This document shows, piece after piece, positions 47,821-55,912 of a stretch of 64,000 bases of DNA. Position 1 is the stretch's first letter, and each line of letters opens with the position of its first letter. Location of the stretch: contig JBDZUX010000010.1 of assembly GCA_040255405.1 (NCBI GenBank), positions 1-64,000 of the forward strand. Direction: 5' to 3'. The stretch is from 66-474 sp040255405. Lineage in GTDB: Bacteria > Pseudomonadota > Gammaproteobacteria > Xanthomonadales > Rhodanobacteraceae. A program made the position numbers and the translations under genes. The notes under the pieces are model-generated. The model was not told the DNA's origin and searched no databases. It was given only the letters and a program-made list of their open reading frames with translations.

Positions 47821-49752
47821 CTACTTTTCGTCCTTGTTCTTGACTTCCGTGAACTCCGCGTCGACCACGTCTTCAGGCGACGCGCTGCCACCGCCCGGCG
47901 CCTGCTGCGCGCCCGGTTGCGGACCGCTCTGTCCGCCGGCCTGGGCCGCGGCGAACAACGACTGCGCCGCTTCCTCGAGCTTGGCAATGCGCGATTCGAT
48001 CGCGGCCTTGTCGTCGCCCTTCATCACCTTTTCCAGTTCCGACAGCGCTTCTTCGGTGCGGCCGATGATGTCGCCGCCGACCTTGCCGCCGTGTTCCTTG
48101 ATGGCCGAACGGGTGGCATGCACCAACTGGTCGGCCTTGTTGTGCACCTGCACCAGTTCCTGGAACTTCTTGTCTTCCTCGCGATGGGTTTCGGCATCCG
48201 AAACCATCCGCTGGATTTCGTCCTCGGAGAGACCCGAACCCGCCTTGATCTCGATCCGCTGTTCCTTGCCGGTGTTCTTGTCCTTGGCGGTGACGTGCAG
48301 GATGCCGTTGGCATCGATGTCGAACGACACCTCGATCTGCGGCATGCCGCGCGGCGCGGCCTGGATGCCGGCGAGGTCGAACTTGGCCAGCGACTTGTTG
48401 AAGCGCGCCTGGTCGCGCTCGCCCTGCAGCACGTGCACGGTGACCGCGCTCTGGTTGTCCTCGGCGGTCGAGAACACCTGCGAAGCCTTGGTGGGGATCG
48501 TGGTGTTCTTGTCGATCAGCTTGGTCATCACGCCGCCCAGGGTTTCGATGCCGAGCGACAACGGCGTCACGTCCAGCAACAGCACGTCCTTGACCGCACC
48601 CGAAAGCACGCCGCCCTGGATTGCCGCGCCCACCGCCACGGCCTCGTCGGGGTTCACGTCCTTGCGCGGTTCCTTGCCGAAGAAATCCTTGACCGCTTCC
48701 TGCACCTTGGGCATGCGGGTCTGGCCGCCGACCAGGATCACTTCGGCGATGTCGGACACGCGCAGGTTGGCGTCATTGAGCGCCGTGCGGCACGGTTCGA
48801 TAGTGCGCTTGACCAGGTCCTCGACCAGCGCTTCGAGTTTCGCCCGGGTCAGCTTGATGTTGAGGTGCTTCGGGCCCGACGCATCGGCCGTCACGTACGG
48901 CAGGTTCACTTCGGTCTGGTGTGCGGACGACAGCTCGATCTTGGCGCGCTCGGCGGCGTCCTTCAGGCGCTGCAGCGCGAGCGGGTCGTTGCGCAGGTCC
49001 ACGCCCTGGTCCTTCTTGAATTCGTCGACCAGGTAATCGATCACGCGTTTGTCGAAGTCTTCGCCGCCGAGGAAGGTGTCGCCGTTGGTGGCCAGCACCT
49101 CGAACTGCTTCTCGCCGTCGACTTCGGCGATCTCGATCAGCGACACGTCGAAGGTGCCGCCGCCGAGGTCATACACCGCGATCTTGCGATCGCCGCCGCC
49201 CTTGTCGAGGCCATAGGCGAGCGCCGCCGCGGTCGGCTCGTTGATGATGCGCTTGACTTCGAGGCCGGCGATCTTGCCGGCGTCCTTGGTGGCCTGGCGC
49301 TGCGAGTCATTGAAGTACGCCGGCACCGTGATCACGGCATCGGTGATCGTCTCGCCAAGGAAATCCTCGGCGGTCTTTTTCATCTTCATCAGCACCTTGG
49401 CGGAAATTTCCGGTGGCGCCATCTGCTTGCCGTCGGAGGTTTCCAGCCAAGCATCACCGTTCGAGTGCCCGACGATCTTGTACGGCACCACGTCGAGATC
49501 CTTCTGCACTTCGGCGTCGGAGAACTTGCGCCCGATGAGGCGCTTCACCGCGTAGAACGTGTTCTTGGGATTCGTGACCGCCTGGCGCTTGGCCGGCGCG
49601 CCGACCAGAACCTCGCCGTCTTTCGCGAATGCCACGATGGACGGCGTGGTGCGGTCGCCCTCGGAATTTTCGATGACGCGGGTCTTGGTGCCTTCCATGA
49701 CCGCGACGCACGAGTTGGTCGTGCCGAGGTCGATACCGATGATCTTGCTCAT
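47821..49752 (-). CDS. dnaK: Molecular chaperone DnaK (Hsp70)
   Basis: A 643-residue chaperone. The nucleotide-binding domain starts MSKIIGIDLGTTNSCVAVMEG and has AYFNDSQRQATKDAGKIAGL, IAVYDLGGGTFDVSLIEI and ILVGGQTRMPKVQ. The linker (LLLDVTPLSLGIET) and substrate-binding domain (QVFSTAEDNQSAVTVHVLQGER) follow, then the helical lid and a Gly/Gln-rich tail (AQAGGQSGPQPGAQQAPGGG). It folds proteins with DnaJ and GrpE. Downstream of grpE on the same strand. Confidence 0.99.
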   Translation of the reverse strand: MSKIIGIDLGTTNSCVAVMEGTKTRVIENSEGDRTTPSIVAFAKDGEVLVGAPAKRQAVTNPKNTFYAVKRLIGRKFSDAEVQKDLDVVPYKIVGHSNGDAWLETSDGKQMAPPEISAKVLMKMKKTAEDFLGETITDAVITVPAYFNDSQRQATKDAGKIAGLEVKRIINEPTAAALAYGLDKGGGDRKIAVYDLGGGTFDVSLIEIAEVDGEKQFEVLATNGDTFLGGEDFDKRVIDYLVDEFKKDQGVDLRNDPLALQRLKDAAERAKIELSSAHQTEVNLPYVTADASGPKHLNIKLTRAKLEALVEDLVKRTIEPCRTALNDANLRVSDIAEVILVGGQTRMPKVQEAVKDFFGKEPRKDVNPDEAVAVGAAIQGGVLSGAVKDVLLLDVTPLSLGIETLGGVMTKLIDKNTTIPTKASQVFSTAEDNQSAVTVHVLQGERDQARFNKSLAKFDLAGIQAAPRGMPQIEVSFDIDANGILHVTAKDKNTGKEQRIEIKAGSGLSEDEIQRMVSDAETHREEDKKFQELVQVHNKADQLVHATRSAIKEHGGKVGGDIIGRTEEALSELEKVMKGDDKAAIESRIAKLEEAAQSLFAAAQAGGQSGPQPGAQQAPGGGSASPEDVVDAEFTEVKNKDEK

Positions 49753-49840
49753 GTTTCAGCTCCTCAAAAGGTTGCGGTCGAGGGACCGTAGAATCTTGAA
49801 CACAAACTGGGGGTTGGCAGCGCTATCTCAAGGGAAAACC

Positions 49841-49916
49841 GGGGTCAGAGTCGACTTTCCGGAGACAGGGGGGCATCGCTGCAGCCAGACATCCATGGAA
49901 AGTCGACTCTGACCCC
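49841..49916. repeat. 20-bp terminal inverted repeat GGGGTCAGAGTCGACTTTCC (MITE/REPIN-like)
   Basis: Perfect inverted arms at 49841-49860 and 49897-49916 around 36 bases. The GGGGTCAGAGTCGACTTTC phrase is seen at the borders of short non-autonomous elements in several proteobacteria, often linked with Y1/IS200-like transposases. No transposase is within the window. It sits in the grpE-dnaK spacer, so the mRNA of the chaperone operon carries this long stem. Confidence 0.8.
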
Positions 49917-49927
49917 TTACAGGTCCT

Positions 49928-49950
49928 GTCGCCGGCAGGCCGGCTCCTAC
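49928..49950. repeat. GTAG-footed REP element at the grpE 3' end
   Basis: A 23-base palindrome, on the minus strand beginning GTAGGAGCCGGCCTGCCGGC; identical to 53644-53666. Its TAG is the stop codon of grpE (49949-49947). Confidence 0.85.
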
Positions 49951-50486
49951 GACTCTTTCGCCACCGCGACCAGCGCGGGCCGAAGCAGCCGCCCGTTCAA
50001 CACATAGCCCTTCTGCATCACGCTGACCACGGTGCCAGGCGCGCTGTTCGGCGCCTCGACCATGCTGACCGCGTGGTGGCGCTCAGGGTCCAGCGGCTGG
50101 CCAACAGGATCAACCTGTTGCAAGCCATTGTTCTCGGCGATCTTGAGCAGCGATTTCAGCGTCAGACTGAGGCCCTCGCGCATCGACGCCACGTCGGCGG
50201 TCTCGACCGCCAGCCCGCTCTCGAGGCCGTCGTACACCGGTAGCAGGTCGCGCAACAGCTTTTCGTTGGCGAACTTGAGGCCCTGCTCCATGTCACGCTG
50301 CAGGCGCTTGCGCTGGTTTTCGAGATCGGCGCGCTCGCGCAACAGCGTTTCGCGCATGCCCGCAAGACTGGTTTCGGCTTCGGCCAATTGCCGGCTCAGG
50401 GTTTCCAGTTCGTCCGCGCCCGCTTCCATCGGCGGCTGCCGATCATCCTGCGGCGCCTGCTCCGGCGATTCCTTCGGGTTCATCAT
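49947..50486 (-). CDS. grpE: Nucleotide exchange factor GrpE
   Basis: A protein of about 179 residues that releases ADP from DnaK. A long N-terminal coiled coil (TLSRQLAEAETSLAGMRETLLRERADLENQRKRLQRDME) is followed by EKLLRDLLPVYDGLESGL and the beta-wing domain HHAVSMVEAPNSAPGTVVSVMQKGYVLNGRLLRPALVAVAK. The start at 50486 is preferred because GAGGA then stands six bases away; 50492 or 50483 are alternatives. The stop codon is inside a REP element. Preceded by a sigma32-type promoter. Confidence 0.96.
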   Translation of the reverse strand: MMNPKESPEQAPQDDRQPPMEAGADELETLSRQLAEAETSLAGMRETLLRERADLENQRKRLQRDMEQGLKFANEKLLRDLLPVYDGLESGLAVETADVASMREGLSLTLKSLLKIAENNGLQQVDPVGQPLDPERHHAVSMVEAPNSAPGTVVSVMQKGYVLNGRLLRPALVAVAKES

Positions 50487-50621
50487 GCTCATTCCTCGGC
50501 TGGAATTTTGCGATCATCCCTGATCGCGAAAACCAAGCGACAGCCATCCATGACTGACGTTCCACGAAAACGCGCTTCACCTCGCGTCGGGAAGGACGCG
50601 GGCACAGGGCGCAACAGACCA

Positions 50622-50651
50622 ATCTATGCGGTCGGCGCACCGCGATTCAAG
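50622..50651 (-). promoter_or_regulatory. Heat-shock (sigma32-type) promoter of grpE-dnaK
   Basis: On the minus strand CTTGAAT (50651-50645), 13 bases, then CCGCATAGAT (50631-50622), against the consensus CTTGAAA-N11-16-CCCCATNT. The predicted start lies about 125 bases before grpE and just after the hrcA stop codon, so grpE-dnaK-dnaJ can be induced apart from hrcA. I saw no CIRCE palindrome here. Confidence 0.75.
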
Positions 50652-50665
50652 TCGATCACCCCTGA

Positions 50666-51709
50666 TTATTCCGGGGTCCTCAGGGCATCGGTGAGAAGCC
50701 TCGCCGTCGCCTGCACCACCGGAATCACCGAATGGTAAGCCATCCGGGTGGGTCCGATAACCCCGATTGCGCCCAACACATGGCCCTCGCCACCATAGGG
50801 CGCACTCACCAGGCTGTAGCCCTTGAGCGGCTCGAAGCCCGATTCCTCGCCGATGAACAAGCGCACGCCCGGTGAGCGCGCACAGCCTTCCAGCAGCGCC
50901 AGCAGCTCGCGCTTGCGCTGGAACGCTTCGAACAGCTCGCGCAGGCGTTCCATTTGCTGGGCATCGTCGCCCGACATCAGGTTGGTCTGTCCGGAAACCA
51001 GCATGTCGGACTCGGGTTCCGGCGCGAATGTTTCGGCGGCCACCTCGACCGCGGTGTCGAGCAGGCGGTTCAATTCGCTGCCCGCGGCGCGAAGATCGGC
51101 CAACACCCGGATCCGGATGTCGTCCAGGTGCAGGCCGGCATAGTGCTCGTTCAAGTAATTGGCCGCGAGTTCCAGGGCGTGCGCATCGAAGCGCTGGCTC
51201 AGGTTCAGCACCCGGTTCTGCACCTGTCCGTCGGCGAACACCAGGATGGCCAGCACCCGGCGCGACTCGATGGACACGAATTCGATCTGCTTCAGCGGCG
51301 CGTCGGCGGCGCCCGGCACCGTCACCAGCCCCACGAAACGCGTCATGGCCGACAGCAGGCTGGAGGCGCTGCCCAGCAATTCGCGCGGAGAGGCGGACTC
51401 ACGCGGCAGCTCGCGCTGCATCTGGATCACCGCCCCGCGCGGCAATGGTTTCAGTTCCAGCAGGCTGTCCACGAACAGACGCAATCCGCTCACGGTCGGC
51501 ACGCGTCCTGCCGAGGTGTGCGGCGAAGCGATCAGGCCAAGCTCTTCGAGATCGGCCATGATGTTGCGTACCGTTGCCGGACTCACGTCCAGGCCGGCCG
51601 AACGCGCGAGCGTGCGGGAACCGACCGGCTGGCCTTCCTCCAGATATTGCGCGATCAGGGTGCGCAACAGATGGCGGGAACGAACGTCGAGGCGGTGGGG
51701 TTCGGACAC
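50666..51709 (-). CDS. hrcA: Heat-inducible transcription repressor HrcA
   Basis: A 347-residue repressor of CIRCE-controlled chaperone genes. It starts with GTG (SEPHRLDVRSRHLLRTLIAQYLEEGQPVGSRTLARSAGLDVSPATVRNIMADLEELGLI, read here from its winged-helix part) and has SPHTSAGRVPTVSGLRLFVD, then a GAF-like domain and the C-terminal IGVIGPTRMAYHSVIPVVQATARLLTD. HrcA is kept active by GroEL. First gene of the hrcA-grpE-dnaK-dnaJ cluster. No CIRCE element was found next to it, so its targets may lie elsewhere, for example before groESL. Confidence 0.96.
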   Translation of the reverse strand: MSEPHRLDVRSRHLLRTLIAQYLEEGQPVGSRTLARSAGLDVSPATVRNIMADLEELGLIASPHTSAGRVPTVSGLRLFVDSLLELKPLPRGAVIQMQRELPRESASPRELLGSASSLLSAMTRFVGLVTVPGAADAPLKQIEFVSIESRRVLAILVFADGQVQNRVLNLSQRFDAHALELAANYLNEHYAGLHLDDIRIRVLADLRAAGSELNRLLDTAVEVAAETFAPEPESDMLVSGQTNLMSGDDAQQMERLRELFEAFQRKRELLALLEGCARSPGVRLFIGEESGFEPLKGYSLVSAPYGGEGHVLGAIGVIGPTRMAYHSVIPVVQATARLLTDALRTPE

Positions 51710-51738
51710 GAAGGATGTGGACAGCGGCGATATCCACT

Positions 51739-51768
51739 CTAATACGGCCAGCGGCGATGGAATGCAAG
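51739..51768 (-). promoter_or_regulatory. Possible hrcA promoter
   Basis: Minus-strand CTTGCAT (51768-51762), 14 bases, CCGTATTAG (51747-51739). It resembles a weak sigma32 site and also a sigma70 site (TTGCAT-N17-TATTAG). The predicted start is only about 20-25 bases before the GTG start of hrcA. Confidence 0.4.
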
Positions 51769-51932
51769 CGACAAGCGAGGGACGTCGATGGACGGTCGGG
51801 GATGGAATGGCGAAAACAGGGTCGCAGGCGCGGGATGAGGGTCGCCCTGGCGCACGTTTTCACCGGCGCACCGCCGGTACCCTTTCCCGGAGTCCGCTTC
51901 GCTAGAATCCTCGCAGCCACCGGCCCCATCCG

Positions 51933-53609
51933 ATGCTTACCCATCTTTCCGTCCGCAACTTCGCCGTGGTCGAAGCCGCCGAGATCGAGCTCGGCGCCGG
52001 CCTCACCGTGGTCACCGGGGAAACCGGCGCCGGCAAGTCGTTGCTGGTCGATGCATTGTTGCTGCTGTCCGGAGCGCGCGCCGACGCAGGCATGGTCCGC
52101 GCCGGTTGCGAGCGCGCGGAAATCTCGGCCGAATTCGATCTCGCGGACGCACCCGCCGCGCGTACGTGGTTGTCCGAACAGGCATTCGATGACGAGGATG
52201 GTGCCTGCCGCCTGCGCCGCGTGATTGCCGCGGAAGGCGGCTCGCGGACGTGGATCAACGGACGCACGGCATCGCTGGCGCAACTGTCGGAACTGGCGGC
52301 CACGCTGGTGGAAATCCACGGCCAGCACGAGCATCAGGCGTTGCTGGACCGCGCCCGGCAGTTGCAGATGCTGGATGCGTTCGGCGGCAACGGGGATGCC
52401 GTTGCGAAAGTCTCCGGGCTGGCAGTCCGTCATCGCGACATCGTGGCCCGCGAGCGTGAACTTTCGGGCGGCGACGACCGTGCCGCACGCATCGACCTGT
52501 TGCGCCACGAAGTCGCGGAACTGGAACGCTGGGCGTTGCCGTCCGTTGCGCTGGCCGATCTTGAAGCACGGCACAAGCGCCTGGCGAACGCCGGCAAGCT
52601 CGCCGAAGGCGCCTCCGGCATCGCCGAACGGCTGGACGGCGATGAGGAGCTTGCAGCCACACGCACCGTCGTGCGCACCCATGCGGAACTGGCACGGCTG
52701 GCGGAGCTCGACCCGGCGTTGCAGGCGCCGCTGGACTTGCTCGACAACGCACGCATCCAGCTCGGCGAGGCGGCCGATGCGCTGTCCCGCTACGCGCAGA
52801 GTCTCGACCTCGATCCCGAGAGCTACGCCGAAGCGGATGCGCACTTGACCGCGCTGCACGACCTGTCGCGCCGTCATCGCCTGCCGGCCGCGGAACTGCA
52901 GGCGCACGCCACCGCACTGCGCGCGGAACTGCAGGCGCTGGAAGACGCCGGCGAGTCGCTCGCCAGGCTGGCGGCCGAACGCAAGCAATGCTTCGGCGAC
53001 TACGGCCACGCCGCGAGTGCGCTGTCCAAGCGCCGCGCCGGCGTCGCGAAAACGCTCGGCGAAACCGTGACCTCATTGATGGGCGAGCTGGGCATGACCG
53101 GCGGCGCGTTCGCGGTGGACATGCAGCCGCAATTTTCCGGCGAACCGGATCCGCAAGGCCGCGAGCGCTGCGAATTCACCGTCAGCGCCAATCCCGGCAT
53201 GCCGTTGCGCCCGCTGCGCAAGGTCGCGTCGGGCGGCGAACTGTCCCGTATCGGGCTTGCGATCGAGGTGGCCGCGCTGGGCAGCGATGCCGTCGGCACC
53301 ATGGTGTTCGACGAAGTCGATGCCGGCATCGGCGGCGCCGTCGCGGAAACCGTCGGCGCCAAGCTGCGCGCGCTCGGTTCGCGCTGCCAGGTGCTGTGCG
53401 TGACCCATCTTCCGCAGGTCGCGGCGCAAGGTCATGCACACCTGTCCGTCACCAAGTCGGTCGAAGGCAAGGAGACCCGCACGCACATCAGGGTGCTGGA
53501 TGCGAAGGGCCGCAGCGAAGAAGTGGCGCGCATGCTCGGCGGCGTCGAAATCGACCGCGAAACCCGCGCGCATGCCAAGAAGATGCTGGAGAAAGCCCAA
53601 ACCCTGTAG
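51933..53609 (+). CDS. recN: DNA repair protein RecN
   Basis: A 558-residue SMC-like ATPase of double-strand-break repair. Walker A is GETGAGKSLL in the N-terminal head, followed by INGRTASLAQLSELAATLVEIHGQHEHQALLD, coiled coils, and the C-terminal head with the signature KVASGGELSRIGLAIEV, Walker B GTMVFDEVDAGIGG and VLCVTHLPQVAAQGHAH. Divergent from hrcA, as in relatives. Its stop codon TAG (53607-53609) is the start of a REP element (GTAGGAGC). SOS control is expected, but I did not find a clear LexA box in the 220-base upstream region. Confidence 0.97.
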   Translation: MLTHLSVRNFAVVEAAEIELGAGLTVVTGETGAGKSLLVDALLLLSGARADAGMVRAGCERAEISAEFDLADAPAARTWLSEQAFDDEDGACRLRRVIAAEGGSRTWINGRTASLAQLSELAATLVEIHGQHEHQALLDRARQLQMLDAFGGNGDAVAKVSGLAVRHRDIVARERELSGGDDRAARIDLLRHEVAELERWALPSVALADLEARHKRLANAGKLAEGASGIAERLDGDEELAATRTVVRTHAELARLAELDPALQAPLDLLDNARIQLGEAADALSRYAQSLDLDPESYAEADAHLTALHDLSRRHRLPAAELQAHATALRAELQALEDAGESLARLAAERKQCFGDYGHAASALSKRRAGVAKTLGETVTSLMGELGMTGGAFAVDMQPQFSGEPDPQGRERCEFTVSANPGMPLRPLRKVASGGELSRIGLAIEVAALGSDAVGTMVFDEVDAGIGGAVAETVGAKLRALGSRCQVLCVTHLPQVAAQGHAHLSVTKSVEGKETRTHIRVLDAKGRSEEVARMLGGVEIDRETRAHAKKMLEKAQTL

Positions 53610-53666
53610 GAGCGCGCCTGCGCGCGACAACCTGCGCAATACCGTCGCCGGCAGGCCGGCTCCTAC
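53606..53666. repeat. GTAG-footed REP pair after recN
   Basis: Arm one 53606-53628 (GTAGGAGCGCGCCTGCGCGC...) and arm two 53644-53666 in opposite orientation, the latter identical to 49928-49950. The first GTAG provides the recN stop codon. Confidence 0.88.
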
Positions 53667-53672
53667 CTTGTG

Positions 53673-53694
53673 CCGCACGTACAAGACCAGCGAG
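53673..53694 (-). pseudogene. Remnant duplicate of the fur 3' end
   Basis: These 22 bases match 53831-53852, near the 3' end of fur, at 20 positions (CCGCACGTACA-GACCAGCGAG). Translated on the minus strand it gives SGSLVLYVRHK, close to Fur's DHSLVLYVRPK. It lies about 120 bases beyond the true fur end, separated by a REP-type palindrome. Confidence 0.6.
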
Positions 53695-53765
53695 CCGCTG
53701 GTGATCCCGTAGAACAAGCAGGACGGGAGAAGCGCGGCGAATCCCGCCGTGCCGGGACATGAATA

Positions 53766-53804
53766 TGGCGGGATACGCCGCTGCGCGGCTACTCCCGCCC
53801 TACC
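53766..53804. repeat. GGCGGGA palindrome between recN and fur
   Basis: TGGCGGGATACGCCGCTGCG followed by CGGCTACTCCCGCCCTACC forms an imperfect stem; its ends and inner GCAGCG-type core resemble the palindrome in the 93-bp repeat at 22391-22700. It can act as a terminator-like stem for the convergent recN and fur transcripts. Confidence 0.65.
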
Positions 53805-53812
53805 CTTGTCGG

Positions 53813-54217
53813 CTATTTCTTCTTCTTCGGCCGCACGTACAGCACCAGCGAGTGGTCGACGATCTCGAAGCCGTGCTTGGCCGCGATCTCGTGTTGCAGT
53901 TTCTCGATTTCATCGTTGACGAACTCGATGACCTTGCCGGTGGTCACGTCGATCATGTGGTCGTGGTGCTGGCCGCGATCCAGTTCGTAGACGGCCTGCC
54001 CGCCCTCGAAATTGTGCTTGATCACCAGGCCCGCCGCCTCGAACTGCGTCAGCACGCGATACACCGTCGCGAGCCCGATGTCCTCGGATTCTTCCAGCAG
54101 CAGCTTGTAGATGTTCTCGGCGGTGAGGTGATCGTGGCTGTGTTCGAGCATTTCCAGCACACGGATGCGCGGATGGGTCACCTTCAGCCCGGCGTTACGC
54201 AGATCCTGGGATTCCAT
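53813..54217 (-). CDS. fur: Ferric uptake regulator Fur
   Basis: A 134-residue iron-responsive repressor. The winged helix has LRNAGLKVTHPRIRVLEMLEHSHDHLTAENIYKLLLEESEDIGLATVYRVLTQFEAAGLV; the metal-binding and dimer part has HNFEGGQAVYELDRGQHHDHMIDVTTGKVIEF with the HHDH cluster. It lacks the CxxC zinc pairs of some Fur proteins and ends PKKKK. Divergent from bamE, an arrangement typical for Xanthomonas-like bacteria. Confidence 0.97.
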   Translation of the reverse strand: MESQDLRNAGLKVTHPRIRVLEMLEHSHDHLTAENIYKLLLEESEDIGLATVYRVLTQFEAAGLVIKHNFEGGQAVYELDRGQHHDHMIDVTTGKVIEFVNDEIEKLQHEIAAKHGFEIVDHSLVLYVRPKKKK

Positions 54218-54308
54218 GGCTGAACTCCGATGGCGGCGCAGGGTCTGATGATCCCGGCCCGGAACCCGGCTAGTGTATCATCCACCGTCCACCGACCGAC
54301 CCATCACG

Positions 54309-54749
54309 ATGCGCAAGATCTTCCCCCTTGTCCTGCTCGCCTCCGTCAGTGTCCTGGCGCTCGGCGCCTGCAATCCGATCTACCGTCCCGACGTGCAACA
54401 GGGCAACCTGCTGATCGGCAAGAACGTGAGCGAACTGAAGCCCGGCCTGACCAAGCAGCAGGTGGTGGCGCTGCTGGGCACTCCGTCGGTGATCAGTCCG
54501 TTCAACCAGAACCAGTGGAACTACGTCGCGACCATGCAGCGCCGCGGTGGCACGATCAAGAGGCACACCCTCACGCTGTATTTCGACAACGACACCCTGG
54601 TGCGCACCGATGGCGACACCATGAAGGAAACGCCCCAGGAATTGCTGCAGGAAAGCCACAAGTACGGCCCGCTGTACCCGACCAACCTGACGAAGGAACA
54701 GCAGAAGGAACTGGAGAAGAAGCAACAGCAGCAGGGTGGCGGCGGCTGA
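54309..54749 (+). CDS. bamE: Outer-membrane assembly lipoprotein BamE (SmpA/OmlA)
   Basis: A 146-residue lipoprotein of the BAM complex that inserts beta-barrel proteins. The signal peptide ends with lipobox LALGACN. The SmpA/OmlA domain has NPIYRPDVQQGNLLIGKNVSELKPGLTKQQVVALLGTPSVISPFNQNQWNYV and RHTLTLYFDNDTLVR. The tail is Lys/Gln-rich and ends GGGG, unusual but compatible with a disordered end. Start 54309 gives the complete signal peptide. Confidence 0.95.
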   Translation: MRKIFPLVLLASVSVLALGACNPIYRPDVQQGNLLIGKNVSELKPGLTKQQVVALLGTPSVISPFNQNQWNYVATMQRRGGTIKRHTLTLYFDNDTLVRTDGDTMKETPQELLQESHKYGPLYPTNLTKEQQKELEKKQQQQGGGG

Positions 54750-54933
54750 ACCGGGGGCTTCGCAGCGCCATGCTTCACGGGCACCGCAGGCAAGCGCATT
54801 CCGCAACGCATGTTCAAGGCAGGGTAGCCCGCAACCTTCGTTCCCGCGATCACGGCTTGCCCGGCGATTGCACCGGTGCATATATCCGTGGTGGCCGTGA
54901 TCGCCAGGATTCCCGCCGGGGTTGCCCTCGCAT

Positions 54934-55236
54934 CTACGTTGATTTGGGGACCGCTTCGCGCGCCCGCTTTCGCCGCGCTTCCTTCGGATCGATGAGCAAC
55001 GGTCGGTAGATTTCCACGCGGTCGCCATCCCGCAATGCGGTGCCCGGCGCAGCCTTGCGTGAAAAGATGCCGAGGCGATCGTCGCGAATCTCGATGTCCG
55101 GCCGCGCCGTGCGAATGCCCGAGTGTTCGATGGCATCGGCGACCGTGGCGCCCTTCGCCAGCAAAAGGTCGGCCTTGAACACGCGCTCGGGCTCGGCGTA
55201 GACCACCGACACCGCGATGCGTGCAGCGTCAGGCAT
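54934..55236 (-). CDS. RnfH-family ubiquitin-like protein (RatB)
   Basis: A 100-residue beta-grasp protein: IAVSVVYAEPERVFKADLLLAKGATVADAIEHSG and GIFSRKAAPGTALRDGDRVEIYRPLLIDPKEARRKRA are typical of RnfH/RatB (UPF0125). Encoded with RatA in many proteobacteria; its role is unresolved. It overlaps the ratA 3' end by 8 bases. Confidence 0.93.
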   Translation of the reverse strand: MPDAARIAVSVVYAEPERVFKADLLLAKGATVADAIEHSGIRTARPDIEIRDDRLGIFSRKAAPGTALRDGDRVEIYRPLLIDPKEARRKRAREAVPKST

Positions 55237-55726
55237 ACGTGCGCTTTGCTTCCGCGCTGAAATCGTCCACCATACGGTCGGCGAGCTTCTGGAACCCCAG
55301 CCGGAACGCGAAGCCGGTCAAGCGGTTGCTGACCTCGAAATCGAGATCCAGCGCCACCTTGCAGCCCAAAGGGGCGACTGCAGCCGCAGGCTGCTCGATC
55401 TTCCCTTCTCCCGCATGCGGGGGAAGCCCACCAGAATGCCCACCCAGCGGGGTGAACGTCCACTCCCCATGCAGCCAGTCGAACGGGCCGTCCACGAATT
55501 GCATCTTGATGCTGCGCGGACGATCGAGTGTGTTGCGTGTGGAAAAATGCTGCGTGACGCCGGCAAACCGCAGGTCGAGGCGCGCCACCAGGTGTTCGCC
55601 GTCGTGCTCGGAAACCTGTGCGCCCAGGCACCAGGCGAAGCGCCTCGGGTAAGCTTCCACGTCGCTGACGAGGTCGAACATCTGTGCCGGCGTGAAGCCA
55701 ACCAGCGCCTGGCGATGGATTTTCAT
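55229..55726 (-). CDS. RatA/COQ10-family START-domain protein with in-frame repeat insertion
   Basis: A 165-residue SRPBCC/START-fold protein: ALVGFTPAQMFDLVSDVEAYPRRFAWCLGA, FSTRNTLDRPRSIKMQFVDGPFDWLHGEWTF, and after an insert CKVALDLDFEVSNRLTGFAFRLGFQKLADRMVDDFSAEAKRTY. In E. coli RatA is reported to inhibit 70S assembly; COQ10-like members bind ubiquinone. Residues about 95-119 (GHSGGLPPHAGEGKIEQPAA) are not part of the fold and are encoded by a repeat-like piece (55370-55444). Divergent from smpB. Confidence 0.9.
   Translation of the reverse strand: MKIHRQALVGFTPAQMFDLVSDVEAYPRRFAWCLGAQVSEHDGEHLVARLDLRFAGVTQHFSTRNTLDRPRSIKMQFVDGPFDWLHGEWTFTPLGGHSGGLPPHAGEGKIEQPAAAVAPLGCKVALDLDFEVSNRLTGFAFRLGFQKLADRMVDDFSAEAKRTYA
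55370..55444. repeat. Repeat-derived in-frame insert within ratA
   Basis: Contains CCTTCTCCCGCATGCGGGGGAAG at about 55400-55422, a palindrome of the CTCCC...GGGAG family also found at 28430-28575 and 63207-63570. It adds about 25 codons between two strands of the START fold without breaking the frame. Confidence 0.65.
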
Positions 55727-55912
55727 GTCGGAAAACCAGGCATCCCCGCGTCAGACCCGGGGCGGCCACTACGGCAGTTTGCCGAACGGCCAGCGCGAAG
55801 CCGCGCCGCGTTTGCCGCAGGGTGCACATCGCACGCCCCGCGCCGGCGATTCCCGTGCCGAATGGTCGCGCCACGAACGATCGGGTCACTCATCTTTTAC
55901 AGTGTAGCGGAC

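Noticed and set aside
50486..50665. CIRCE operator before grpE
   Set aside because: An imperfect palindrome TTTGCGATCA/TGATCGCGAAA near 50507-50533 is present, but it does not match TTAGCACTC-N9-GAGTGCTAA.
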